From positions 1-64,000 of the forward strand of contig NZ_BMZQ01000005.1 in assembly GCF_014652875.1 (NCBI RefSeq): a stretch of 64,000 nt of DNA, written 5' to 3'. Positions 1 to 8,242 of this stretch are shown here, one piece after another. Position numbers and translations under genes: made by a program. Source of the stretch: Tianweitania populi (GTDB lineage: Bacteria > Pseudomonadota > Alphaproteobacteria > Rhizobiales > Rhizobiaceae). Under the pieces are notes generated by a model. The model searched no databases and was not told the DNA's origin. It saw nothing but the letters and a program-made list of their open reading frames with translations. Numbering within the stretch: the first letter of the stretch is position 1; the number at the start of each line of letters is the position of its first letter.

Positions 1-469
1 GATTGGTCGCGGCACCTGCCATATAGCGGCGATGCGAGAACAGGTTTGCCGTGCCCCACAGCAGCTTGACGCCGGTTTCTTCCTGCTTGCGCGCAAAGAT
101 GTCGACGATCTCGTCGAGCCGCTTGGCGCTTTCCGCAAAGGTCTCGCCTTCCGGCCGAACATCAGCATCGTGGAAGCAATAGAACGGCGCGCCAAGCGCC
201 GAGAACATCTCGAACGCAACATCGGCCTTCAGCCGCGCGCCGGCCATATCCGTCGTGAACCACGGCCGCTCGAACGTCTGCCCGCCAAACGGATCGCTGC
301 CCTCCCAGGCAAAGGAGTGCCAGTAGGCCACGGCAAAGCGCAGATGGTCCTCCATCCGCTTGCCGGCGACCATCTCGTCCTTGTTGTAGTGGCGATAAGC
401 CAGCGGATTGGTGCTGTCCGTTCCCTCGAAGCGCACCGGCGCAATGTCGCCGAAAAAGCCTGTCGTCAT
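1..469 (-). CDS. xylA: xylose isomerase, N-terminal part (cut by window edge)
   Basis: Interconverts D-xylose and D-xylulose in the cytoplasm. The first 156 residues are visible; the rest lies beyond base 1. They match XylA closely: the FHDADV motif holds the catalytic His (about residue 100) and Asp103, and the GGQTFERPW and WGTANLF motifs are present. The ATG at 469 gives the usual MTTGFFGDI-type N-terminus. The gene starts 52 bases after the PanB-like gene on the same strand, so it may be the last gene of the mocD operon. Family identity is firm; a role in rhizopine or inositol use is only a guess from context. Confidence 0.93.
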   Translation of the reverse strand, partial: MTTGFFGDIAPVRFEGTDSTNPLAYRHYNKDEMVAGKRMEDHLRFAVAYWHSFAWEGSDPFGGQTFERPWFTTDMAGARLKADVAFEMFSALGAPFYCFHDADVRPEGETFAESAKRLDEIVDIFARKQEETGVKLLWGTANLFSHRRYMAGAATN

Positions 470-521
470 CGAAATTCCCTCAAATTATGCCCGCGATCAG
501 CAACAAGAAAAAGGCAGCGCG

Positions 522-1322
522 TCAGGCCCCATCGACCCGCTGCAAGAAGATGTCCAGTTCAGCCGGATCCATCCGCACGACATGGCGGTCTTCTGGATAG
601 GCAGTGCTGTTTACATCGGCGACGAACTCGGAAAAGGCGGCGATGCGCTCGGTCTGCAAGCGGTCATACTCCGCCGCGAAGTTGCGGTAGACCTTGGAGT
701 GCCGGGGCATGTGACCGCGGTTGGCGCCTAGCACATCCTCCGCAAACAAATATTGCGCGTCGCACCCCGTGCCCGAGCCCATGGAGATCATGAACAGTGA
801 TGTCCGCTGCGAGATCGCCTCGGCAACCTCCACCGGCACGACCTCTATCTCGGCACCGACCGCGCCGGCCGCTTCGAGCTGGCGAACTTGTTCCAGCATG
901 GCAAGCGCGCTGTCCGCTGTCTTACCCACAGCCTTCCATCCTCCGGTCCAGGTTCGTCGTGACGGGATCAGCCCGACATGGCCAATGACTGGAATGGCCT
1001 CGTCCGCCATGCGCTTGATCGTGGCGATACTCGCGCTGCAATAAACGGCGTCGGCGCTTGCCTTCACCATCTTGAACGACCAGCGCACGAAATCGTCCGC
1101 CGTGCCGATGTCGAAGAAGTTCTCGCCCGGCATGGAAAACAGGCTTGGCGCGGCGTCGCGATAGCGCGGATCGAGCATCAACTCCGGCGGGATAGACACG
1201 ATGTCGACGTCGGCCCGTTCAGCGGCCTCGGCTTCCTCCAGCGTCATGACGCGCAGCATGGTGAGCTGCCGTTTGCCCTTGATGGCGCGCAGATCCGCAA
1301 CGGTCGGCCTTGAACGGCTCAT
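522..1322 (-). CDS. PanB-like ketopantoate hydroxymethyltransferase paralogue
   Basis: A TIM-barrel protein of about 266 residues, the usual PanB length. It has the PanB signatures PVIGHVGLIP, a GGWKAVG segment where PanB has GGFKVQG, EVVPVEVAEAI, and a MGSGTGCDAQ loop that replaces the PanB glycine-rich GAGxxxDGQ. Classical PanB adds a hydroxymethyl group to 2-oxoisovalerate. The divergent loops and the catabolic operon suggest another 2-oxo acid or an aldol-type reaction. Two starts are possible: ATG 1331, or ATG 1322, which sits 9 bases after an AAGGGG ribosome site and was preferred. It lies downstream of mocF on the same strand. Family call is good; substrate unknown. Confidence 0.8.
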   Translation of the reverse strand: MSRSRPTVADLRAIKGKRQLTMLRVMTLEEAEAAERADVDIVSIPPELMLDPRYRDAAPSLFSMPGENFFDIGTADDFVRWSFKMVKASADAVYCSASIATIKRMADEAIPVIGHVGLIPSRRTWTGGWKAVGKTADSALAMLEQVRQLEAAGAVGAEIEVVPVEVAEAISQRTSLFMISMGSGTGCDAQYLFAEDVLGANRGHMPRHSKVYRNFAAEYDRLQTERIAAFSEFVADVNSTAYPEDRHVVRMDPAELDIFLQRVDGA

Positions 1323-1349
1323 GAAATCCATCCCCTTCTTAGATCAGCT

Positions 1350-2585
1350 TTATGCGGCAAGCAGCGCCTTGAGCTTCGTGTCGGCGGCCGCAAGCTTGTC
1401 GACCGGCGGACAGGCTCGCTTGGCAATCAGCATTTCGGCCAAGCGTATATCGCGAGCGATCGCGTTACCCGGCCCGATACCCGACGCGGCCACCAGCCGA
1501 CCATCTTCGGCGAGGTGGAACAGGATGAAAGCGACCTCGCCGACATCGCGCCGCACGGTCTGAGGGCCCTCATCACAAAGCCCTGCAATCTGCAGGCCAA
1601 GTCCATACTGATCCGACCAGAACCACGGCACGGCCTTGTGCCCCTCATGCCCACCCAGCATGTTGGCAGCTGCCAAGGCGCCTTGTTCCTGCGCATTGCG
1701 CCAGGCTTCCAGCCTGATGCGGCGGCCGCCATAAAGATCGAGCGGAAAGGAACAGCAGTCCCCGGCCGCAAAGATATGCGGATCATCCGTTCGCAACTCG
1801 GCATCCACTGCAATCCCATTGTCTACGCTGAGACCAGCCTCTTGGGCAAGGCCGACATGCGGCACGGCACCGATGCCGATGATGCAAAGGTCGGCCTCAA
1901 CCGACGCACCATCCGCTAAGGCGATGCTGAGACCGTCCGGACCTTCCTCCATCGAAGCCAAACCCGTACCCGTGCGAATATCGACGCCATGCGCGACATG
2001 CTCCGCATGGATGATCGCCGCGATCTCGGCCGGGACCGCACGCGCCAGAATGCGTGGGAGACTTTCGATCACCGTCACCGGGCAGCCAAGCCGCCGCGCC
2101 GCGGCTGCCAGTTCCAGCCCAATGAAGCCGCCGCCGATCACCGCCACACGTATGCCGCGGGTAAGATGCGAACGGATCGCCAAAGCATCGTCAAAGGTTC
2201 GCAGGGTGACGCAGCGGCTCAAGCCTTCCGCCATTGGCAGACGCCGTGGCTCCGCACCGGTCGCAAGCAACAGCTTGTCATAAGGGATGCTCTCACCGGT
2301 CGAAAGCCGCACGAACCTGCCAGCGCGGTCGATCGCTCTCACCGTCACGCCGCTGATCAGGCTGATCCCCTGTGCATCAAGCACGTCACGGCTGGTGATC
2401 GTCTTCGGCGTTGGCAAAGTCTCGCCCGCCATGGCGTCTTTCGACAGTGGCGGTCGCTCATAAGGCAGATGGACTTCGGCGCCAATCAGCGTGACACGAC
2501 CGTGGTATCCCTGTTCGCGCAAGCTCATCGCAGCGCGGAGACCGCATTCGCCAGCACCAACGATCACCATGCCCGCGTCCTGCAT
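1350..2585 (-). CDS. mocF: FAD/NAD ferredoxin reductase, MocF-like
   Basis: Flavoprotein of about 411 residues that would pass electrons from NAD(P)H to the Rieske ferredoxin encoded just upstream. It shows an N-terminal FAD dinucleotide fold (VGAGECGLRA, near residue 10), a second NAD-binding GGGFIGLEL motif near residue 150, the FAD-contacting AAGDC motif, and a C-terminal reductase domain with PWFWSDQ, typical of oxygenase-coupled reductases. GTG 2588 is also possible, but ATG 2585 directly follows it and was chosen. The gap to mocE is about 10 bases, so the two are cotranscribed. In Rhizobium leguminosarum, MocD-E-F are proposed to form the oxygenase chain that demethylates the rhizopine 3-O-methyl-scyllo-inosamine. 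Confidence 0.82.
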   Translation of the reverse strand: MQDAGMVIVGAGECGLRAAMSLREQGYHGRVTLIGAEVHLPYERPPLSKDAMAGETLPTPKTITSRDVLDAQGISLISGVTVRAIDRAGRFVRLSTGESIPYDKLLLATGAEPRRLPMAEGLSRCVTLRTFDDALAIRSHLTRGIRVAVIGGGFIGLELAAAARRLGCPVTVIESLPRILARAVPAEIAAIIHAEHVAHGVDIRTGTGLASMEEGPDGLSIALADGASVEADLCIIGIGAVPHVGLAQEAGLSVDNGIAVDAELRTDDPHIFAAGDCCSFPLDLYGGRRIRLEAWRNAQEQGALAAANMLGGHEGHKAVPWFWSDQYGLGLQIAGLCDEGPQTVRRDVGEVAFILFHLAEDGRLVAASGIGPGNAIARDIRLAEMLIAKRACPPVDKLAAADTKLKALLAA

Positions 2586-2595
2586 CACCCGAGCC

Positions 2596-2910
2596 TCAGC
2601 CGATATCGATCATGACGCGGCCGGCTTCCACCTTCACCGGATAAGTCTTCAGGTTTACGCAGACGGGCGCACCCTTGGCCTGACCGGTCTTGTAGTTGAA
2701 GCGGCCGTTGTGCTTGGGGCACTCGATAATGTCGTCCATCACCAGACCATCGGCCAGGTGGATCTTCTCATGCGTGCAAAGACCGTCGGTGGCGAAGTAG
2801 TCGTCGTCAGGCGACCGATAGATCGCGAAGGTGCGGCCCTCGTGGTCGAAGCGGATTACATCCTCCTCGTCCACGTCGTCGGCGCCGCAGGCGTCAACCC
2901 AACCGGCCAT
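2596..2910 (-). CDS. mocE: MocE-family Rieske [2Fe-2S] ferredoxin
   Basis: Small soluble electron carrier of 104 residues. The cluster ligands are visible as CTH (Cys45, His47) and CPKH (Cys64, His67). The text between and after them, including NGRFNYKTG and the Cys-Val-Asn-Leu-Lys-Thr-Tyr-Pro stretch, is characteristic of MocE. It would carry electrons from the MocF-like reductase to the MocD-like oxygenase. ATG 2910 follows a good GGAGGA ribosome site; in-frame codons further upstream lack one. It sits between mocD (97 bases upstream) and mocF (10 bases downstream), all on the minus strand. Confidence 0.9.
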   Translation of the reverse strand: MAGWVDACGADDVDEEDVIRFDHEGRTFAIYRSPDDDYFATDGLCTHEKIHLADGLVMDDIIECPKHNGRFNYKTGQAKGAPVCVNLKTYPVKVEAGRVMIDIG

Positions 2911-3007
2911 GAAAGTCCTCCAGAAGATGCAAGTTGCCTTGCGCGTCGCGTGAGGGCACGCGCGGGGTTGAAGGCGCGGCAGTACCGCCACGCCGGCTGG
3001 CGCGCCC

Positions 3008-4114
3008 CTACTCGGCAGCGGCCAGTTCGAAGTCGTGATACTCGCCGCGATAAGGCCGCGCCGTCGCCGGCAGGTCGCGCTTGAGATAATGATCCTCGTA
3101 GCGCAGCTGCTGGAGGAGCACGGGCCAGATTTCCTTGTAGGCGTGCCACATGGAGGGGTTCGGCGTCGGCAGATCGTGCTTGATCATCTCATGCAGCCTG
3201 GGCAGCGCATGATAAGGCACCATCGGGTACATGTGGTGTTCGACGTGGTAGTTCATGTTCCAATAGATGAAGCGGCTCACCGGGTTCATGTAGACGGTGC
3301 GCGTGTTCAGGCGATGATCTGTGACATTGTCGGCCAGGCCGAGATGCTGCAACAGACCGGTCAGTATCATGTGCCAGCTGCCGTAAAGGCGCGGCAGGCC
3401 CACCAGCATCAGCGGCAGGAACGACCAGGTGGCAACCGCAACGGCGATCGTCACGACATAGATCGCGACATGCCACTGAGCGGCCGTCTGCGCCTTGGCG
3501 AACTCCATTTCCGGCACATAGGACTTCTCTTCCGCGTTGAGGCCGAGGATCGCCTGGCGGAACAGCGTCGGCAGCGAATAGCGGAAGTCGAGCAGGCCGG
3601 TGAACATCAAACCAGCCTTCAGCAGATCCGGCGGGCGCATCACCGCGATCTCGGCGTCACGACCGACGATAATCGTATCGGTGTGATGGCGCGCATGGCT
3701 CCAGCGCCACGTCACCGGATTGCGCATCAGCATGAAGGAGGCGATCTGGTAAACGACATCGTTCATCCAGCGCGTCTTGAACGCCGTGCCATGGCTGCAT
3801 TCATGCCAGCGCGAGTCGCTCGCCGAGCCATACAGCACGCCGTAAACAAGGAATAACGGCACGCACCACCAGCTGCCCCATGTCGCAATCGCGCCCGCTG
3901 CAGCCAGCACCATTACGCCTAGCCAGATGATCGTGTCGCGGATCGCAGGCTGATCGGAACGCTGCATCAGCGCCTTCATTTCCTTGCGGGAAACATCGGT
4001 ATGGTACCACTCGGCGGCAGCCAGACCGTTCTCGACAGCTTCGCGGGCGCTGAGGCCAGTCAGGCTATAATCGCGAACAGTCTTCTTGGGCTGAAAGCCC
4101 TCAACAATGCTCAT
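3008..4114 (-). CDS. mocD: MocD-like di-iron membrane oxygenase (fatty-acid-desaturase family)
   Basis: Integral membrane di-iron enzyme of 368 residues. It has the three desaturase histidine boxes: HECSH (104-108), HARHH (140-144) and HVEHH (290-294). Hydrophobic spans lie near residues 62-98 and 215-245. In rhizobia MocD is the oxygenase in the proposed demethylation of the rhizopine 3-O-methyl-scyllo-inosamine, fed by MocE and MocF, which are the next two genes here. ATG 4114 follows GGGAGG. The gene heads the second operon and has its own predicted promoter in the 146 bases upstream. Other desaturase-like monooxygenases share the boxes, so the rhizopine role rests mainly on the mocDEF order. 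Confidence 0.85.
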   Translation of the reverse strand: MSIVEGFQPKKTVRDYSLTGLSAREAVENGLAAAEWYHTDVSRKEMKALMQRSDQPAIRDTIIWLGVMVLAAAGAIATWGSWWCVPLFLVYGVLYGSASDSRWHECSHGTAFKTRWMNDVVYQIASFMLMRNPVTWRWSHARHHTDTIIVGRDAEIAVMRPPDLLKAGLMFTGLLDFRYSLPTLFRQAILGLNAEEKSYVPEMEFAKAQTAAQWHVAIYVVTIAVAVATWSFLPLMLVGLPRLYGSWHMILTGLLQHLGLADNVTDHRLNTRTVYMNPVSRFIYWNMNYHVEHHMYPMVPYHALPRLHEMIKHDLPTPNPSMWHAYKEIWPVLLQQLRYEDHYLKRDLPATARPYRGEYHDFELAAAE

Positions 4115-4184
4115 TCAAGCCTCCCGGATGATGCGGCCTGGCTCACAAAGCAAGCCAGTCTCCTCCGCATGTCGCACGCTTCAG

Positions 4185-4213
4185 CATATAGCATTCGCCT
4201 TGTTAAACATCAA
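4185..4213 (-). promoter_or_regulatory. predicted mocD promoter
   Basis: Read on the minus strand: TTGATG (4213-4208), 17 bases, then TATATG (4190-4185), inside an AT-rich gap between mocD and the DUF4432 gene. The AACATCA motif at 4206-4212 overlaps the -35 element. The same motif occurs near the predicted mocA -35. The position is predicted, not shown. Confidence 0.45.
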
Positions 4214-4260
4214 GATAACAAAGCATTTTATCTCTTTTTACCTCATTTTCCGTCATTTCG

Positions 4261-5430
4261 TTACAGCGATCTGAAATGGCCGGAGGGCGTGGGGTAATCA
4301 TCGGCAGGCTGAATGGCGATGCTGCGGATCGCGGCTTCGGCATCCGCAAGCGCTTCCCCGCCGTCCAGAACGCGGAATGAAACCTCGTATGCGCGGCTTT
4401 CGTCATGGTCGAGCCAGATCATCTCGCCGCGTTCGCGTGCTACGAGGTCGCCCAGCACATGGTGGGTCGAAGGCTCGATACCCAGCGCATAGTGTCCGGC
4501 CTGAAAGTTCTGCCATTGATAGGCGCAAGGCAGCTGATTTTTTCGGGTCGTGACCTGGAAGCCGAGGCCGAGAGCGTCGTTGAGCACGGCAACGGGAACA
4601 TCGCCTTTCGCATCCGCCGCCATTTCGTGCTGCCAGACCTGCTCGCGAAAGCCGAGCTGTGGTTTGGGCAGCGTGCGGTAGCCGACCCCTTGCGCGCGAT
4701 AGGCATCCCCCGCATGCGCCGCCCACACCACATCGGCGATCGGCGCAACGTAGCGCGCGCCTTCATCCACCAGGGGATGGCTGACATTGACGTGGTAGAA
4801 GAGCATATGCGGCGTGCGAACAAAGCCGTGATTGATCACCCGATCGCGGATGCGGATCTCGTTGCCGCCGACATCGGCTTCGATGCGGCGGATGAGATGC
4901 AGGTCCTCCCCGAACACGGCCGACTGCTGCACGATCCCTTCCGCCCACAACACGCATTCGTCGCCATCCCAGCTTTCGCCATAGCCTGTCAGCCGCGCAG
5001 GGATCGTACCGACGCGGCCGTGCAGGGAATGCGTGATGCCCTGCTTGCCGGGGTAGTTGTATTCGTCAGCCGGCACCTCGCCGGGCCCAAGGATATGGTC
5101 GAGCCCGCAAGTCACGAGCAGCCCGGAAAAGGACCGCGCCCAAGCCAGCCCTTTCTCGCCCTCATATTCATGCAGTCCGGGGTGCCGAAAGCCAGTCGGC
5201 GAATGCCACCCAATCGCCTGCCCCTTGTAGTCGCAATCCGCAATATCGAGCGCCCGATCCACCAGCGCCGTGAACCGCAGACCGGAGCCCGTACGAAACT
5301 CCAGCATCCGCACGCCACGCTCGACGCCATCGCCCAAGGTCATCAAGCGGACGCCAGCGAATTGCGACAGCATGCCCGACCGCTCCGCCACATCGCGGCG
5401 GGTGAGGGTTTGGCCGTAGAGCTTTACCAT
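4261..5430 (-). CDS. DUF4432 family aldose-1-epimerase-like protein
   Basis: A galactose-mutarotase-like beta-sandwich protein of 389 residues. It matches the DUF4432 pattern: an early Asp-Ile-Ala-Asp-Cys stretch, IGWHSPTGFRHP, a FSGLLVTCGLDH segment, and a C-terminal IEPSTHHVLG motif. Such proteins sit in sugar and polyol catabolic operons and are expected to interconvert sugar anomers or epimers. ATG 5430 has GAGGAAGG upstream, so the 18-residue longer reading was not used. It follows the ABC ATPase by 10 bases and closes the mocA operon. The substrate cannot be read from sequence; an inosamine-derived or sugar substrate is inferred from context. Confidence 0.8.
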   Translation of the reverse strand: MVKLYGQTLTRRDVAERSGMLSQFAGVRLMTLGDGVERGVRMLEFRTGSGLRFTALVDRALDIADCDYKGQAIGWHSPTGFRHPGLHEYEGEKGLAWARSFSGLLVTCGLDHILGPGEVPADEYNYPGKQGITHSLHGRVGTIPARLTGYGESWDGDECVLWAEGIVQQSAVFGEDLHLIRRIEADVGGNEIRIRDRVINHGFVRTPHMLFYHVNVSHPLVDEGARYVAPIADVVWAAHAGDAYRAQGVGYRTLPKPQLGFREQVWQHEMAADAKGDVPVAVLNDALGLGFQVTTRKNQLPCAYQWQNFQAGHYALGIEPSTHHVLGDLVARERGEMIWLDHDESRAYEVSFRVLDGGEALADAEAAIRSIAIQPADDYPTPSGHFRSL

Positions 5431-5440
5431 TGGGCCTTCC

Positions 5441-6229
5441 TCAATGCGCCCCGCCGTCTTGCGCGAGATCGGCCACATCGACACCCATGATCAGCGCTTC
5501 CACGGACAGAAGATCGGTATCGGCAACAGCACGCTCGGCCACTACTTCACCGCGCCGCATCACCACTAGGCGGTCGGCAACCTGAAAGACGTGATGGATG
5601 TTATGCGTGATGAAGAGCACGCTATGCCCGGCAGCCTTCACATCCCTCACGAAGCGCAGCACGCCGTGCGTTTCTTCCACGCCGAGATTGTTAGTCGGTT
5701 CGTCCAGAATAATCAGCTTGGCGGCGAACTGCATGGCGCGCGAAATGGCGATCGACTGCCGTTCACCGCCCGACAGCGTGTTGACCAGCACATCCGCGTC
5801 CAGTTTCTTTGATATGCCGACGCGCTTCAGAAGCGTTGTTGCGGCTTGGTTTAGGGCGCCGAAATCGAGCGGCGCGAAGACGCCGAGCCATGGCATCTTC
5901 ACCGGCTCGCGACCGAGAAACAGGTTCCGCGCTATGGAAAGATCGGGAGCAAGCGACGTGTCCTGATGGATCGTCTCGATGCCGAGATCCATCGCATCGC
6001 GCGCAGTGCGGATCTCCGCCTTTTCCCCGCGCACACGGATCTCGCCACCATCGAAGGGATGCACGCCGGAGATTGCCTTGATCAAGGTGGACTTGCCGGC
6101 GCCATTATCGCCGAGCAGCGCGACTACCTCGCCTTCGCGCACGACCATCGAGGCGTTGCGTAGAGCATGAACATTGCCGAAGCTCTTGCGAACACGGTCG
6201 AGCCGCAGGATTTCCTGAGCCTCGTTCAT
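5441..6229 (-). CDS. sugar ABC transporter ATPase (single domain, FrcA-like)
   Basis: Cytoplasmic ATPase of 262 residues that powers the adjacent permease. It has Walker A GDNGAGKST (about residues 40-48), signature LSGGERQ and Walker B LIILDEPTNN. It carries one nucleotide-binding domain, whereas RbsA or AraG-type sugar ATPases carry two. This matches the FrcBCA class, in which the protein dimerises. Its ATG overlaps the permease stop by 4 bases (ATGA), indicating coupled translation. With its neighbours it is the likely importer of the compound degraded by the moc enzymes. Confidence 0.9.
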   Translation of the reverse strand: MNEAQEILRLDRVRKSFGNVHALRNASMVVREGEVVALLGDNGAGKSTLIKAISGVHPFDGGEIRVRGEKAEIRTARDAMDLGIETIHQDTSLAPDLSIARNLFLGREPVKMPWLGVFAPLDFGALNQAATTLLKRVGISKKLDADVLVNTLSGGERQSIAISRAMQFAAKLIILDEPTNNLGVEETHGVLRFVRDVKAAGHSVLFITHNIHHVFQVADRLVVMRRGEVVAERAVADTDLLSVEALIMGVDVADLAQDGGAH

Positions 6230-7230
6230 CGCCGCCCGCCTCCCTTCTGGATCGTGGCATGGACGATGAGCATCACCAGGATGATCGCGCCGACGAAGAT
6301 GTTGAAGGCGAGGCCCGGCACGCCGATGAGGACGATGCCGTTGCGGATCGCACGCAACATGAGGGCGCCGATGATCGTGCCCAGCACCGTTCCTCGTCCG
6401 CCCGTCAGAGCCGTTCCGCCGACCACCACCATCGCAATGACTTCCAGCTCATAACCGGTACCCGCCACAGGCGAGGCGTTGGAGATGCGAAACGCGCTGA
6501 TCATGCCGGCAAGTCCGGCCAGAACCGAGGTCAGGATGAACAGGCCGATCTTGACCCGGTCAGCCGGCACGCCGCGCGCCACGGCCGCATTGCGGTTGGA
6601 GCCGATCGCGCTGATCCAGTTGCCAAGCTTGGAGTAGTTGAGAACATAGGCGGTGAGGATCGTCAGGCCGATGAACCACCAGAGCGAGGTGTAAAGCCGA
6701 AAGCCGCCGAGCGTGAAGCTCCCCGCCAGCATCGTCACGAACACGCCCGGTTCGTTCCACGCCTTCAGCGGAAAGCCCTGCGTGATATAGAGTGCCACGC
6801 CGCGCACGATCATCAGCATCGACAGCGTCACCAGAAAAGACGAGATGCCGATCTTGGTAACGATCAACCCGTTGATCGTGCCGATGGCAATGCAGACCAG
6901 AAGCCCGATCGCCAGCGCCGTGCCGATATCGACAACGCCGTTTTGCGCGAGCAGCATTACGATCACCGGCCCGAGCGCAAAGGTTGCGCCGACCGACAAA
7001 TCGAACTCGCCTGCGGTGAGCAGCAGCGTCATGCCGAGCGCGATGATGCCGAGCTCCGGCAGAAACGCCATCATGTTGGAGACATTGAGCGGCGAAAGGA
7101 AAGCTGGCCGCGCAAGCGAGAAGCCGATCAGGACGATCGCCAGGATGATCAGCGAGGCAACTTCAGGTGATGCAGCGATCCCGCGCCAGCGGCGGCGAGG
7201 CAGCACATCAGGTTCGGTAACAACGGACAT
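6226..7230 (-). CDS. sugar ABC transporter permease (RbsC/FrcC family)
   Basis: Inner-membrane permease with about 9-10 hydrophobic spans and the class hallmark GEFDLSVG early in the protein, plus GGTALTGGRG near the C-terminus. It would form the channel for the neighbouring binding protein and ATPase. ATG 7230 (GGAAG 8 bases upstream) gives MSVVTEPD and 334 residues; TTG 7269 and ATG 7263 are longer, weaker starts. It overlaps the ATPase gene downstream and follows the binding-protein gene. Confidence 0.88.
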   Translation of the reverse strand: MSVVTEPDVLPRRRWRGIAASPEVASLIILAIVLIGFSLARPAFLSPLNVSNMMAFLPELGIIALGMTLLLTAGEFDLSVGATFALGPVIVMLLAQNGVVDIGTALAIGLLVCIAIGTINGLIVTKIGISSFLVTLSMLMIVRGVALYITQGFPLKAWNEPGVFVTMLAGSFTLGGFRLYTSLWWFIGLTILTAYVLNYSKLGNWISAIGSNRNAAVARGVPADRVKIGLFILTSVLAGLAGMISAFRISNASPVAGTGYELEVIAMVVVGGTALTGGRGTVLGTIIGALMLRAIRNGIVLIGVPGLAFNIFVGAIILVMLIVHATIQKGGGRR

Positions 7231-7280
7231 TTCGTCTTCCAGCAAGCGGCCGCCGACCTTCATGGCCAACGAAAGTTGGT

Positions 7281-8219
7281 CTACTTGGAATAAAGCTTGA
7301 GGATTGGATCGACGCTTGCCTGGTCGTAGAGGCTGAAGGTCTGGACATCATAGCCGATGGGCTCGCCCGATGCGGCGAGATTGAGTAGCGCCACCGGCAT
7401 GAAACCCTGCGCCGACGGATATTGCCAGGCGGCGGCCTTGAAGTAGCCGTCGCGCACGGCTTCCGCCGTTTCCTTCGCGTTGCCCCAGCCCACCACCGGT
7501 AGAGAACCGGGCGCGATGCCCGCATTGTCGAACACCGGCTTGATGGCAGCGGCAACCGAGTCGCCTAGCGCGATGATCGCAGGCGGGTTGTTGGCGAGCA
7601 TGTAATCGCTCATCTTGGCAATAATGCCGGCCGGATCGGTGCCGGCATCCACCACGTCATAGGTAATCCCCAGCGGGTCGAAGACCGAGGCAATGCCTGA
7701 AGTTTCCAGCTGCTGATAGCTTGCGCCCGGCACTTCCACCGGCAGGAAGACCTTATCCCCTTGCTTCACGAGCTTGTTTTCGACGAGGTATTTGGCCCAT
7801 GTGACGCCAGCTTGCGTGAGATCGGCGCCGACATAGGCTTGCCGGCCGGTGTCGGGATCGTCGGTGTTGAAGAAGACGATCGGGATGCCAGCATCCTTGG
7901 CAGCCTTCACTTCTTGCGTCCAAAGGCCAGCCTGCGCTGACGTGGTGGCGATCCCATCCGGTGCAGCAGCGATGGCCGAGTTGAGGGCTTCCTTCTGGGC
8001 CGCCATATCGCCGCCCGAGAAAGAGATCTGGCAGGTCACGTTGAGCTGCTCGCAGGCGCTTTGCGCGCCCGCGTTCCAATCCAGCCAGAAAGCATCGGAC
8101 GGGCCGCCATGCGACAGAAGGTAGAAAGTCTTCTTGCCTTCCTGCGCATGACCCTGCGCGACAAACCCGGCGCAGGCAATCAGCGTGACCCCAGCCAGTT
8201 TCAGGACCGTCTTCATCAT
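7281..8219 (-). CDS. periplasmic sugar/cyclitol-binding protein, MocB position
   Basis: Exported solute-binding protein of 312 residues. A signal peptide ends near GHAQ (about residue 26), followed by a type I periplasmic-binding fold (ribose/fructose-binding family). It has the early YLLSHGGPSDAFW strand-loop, the ADL and PGA ligand-domain motifs and a VGWGN hinge near the end. ATG 8219 follows GGGAGG. It stands where mocB, the rhizopine-binding protein gene, is expected: between mocC and the permease. The ligand is therefore probably a rhizopine or inositol-like compound, but this is inferred from context only. Confidence 0.85.
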   Translation of the reverse strand: MMKTVLKLAGVTLIACAGFVAQGHAQEGKKTFYLLSHGGPSDAFWLDWNAGAQSACEQLNVTCQISFSGGDMAAQKEALNSAIAAAPDGIATTSAQAGLWTQEVKAAKDAGIPIVFFNTDDPDTGRQAYVGADLTQAGVTWAKYLVENKLVKQGDKVFLPVEVPGASYQQLETSGIASVFDPLGITYDVVDAGTDPAGIIAKMSDYMLANNPPAIIALGDSVAAAIKPVFDNAGIAPGSLPVVGWGNAKETAEAVRDGYFKAAAWQYPSAQGFMPVALLNLAASGEPIGYDVQTFSLYDQASVDPILKLYSK

Positions 8220-8242
8220 CCGTGCCTCCCTCGGCCTCGTTC

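Noticed and set aside
4405-5490. Plus-strand frame of 361 codons over the DUF4432 gene
   Set aside because: The opposite strand carries a full DUF4432 protein with a ribosome site; this frame has no homology.
6259-7170. Plus-strand frame of 303 codons rich in Asp/His/Arg over the permease gene
   Set aside because: Biased composition arises from reading a membrane-protein gene backwards.
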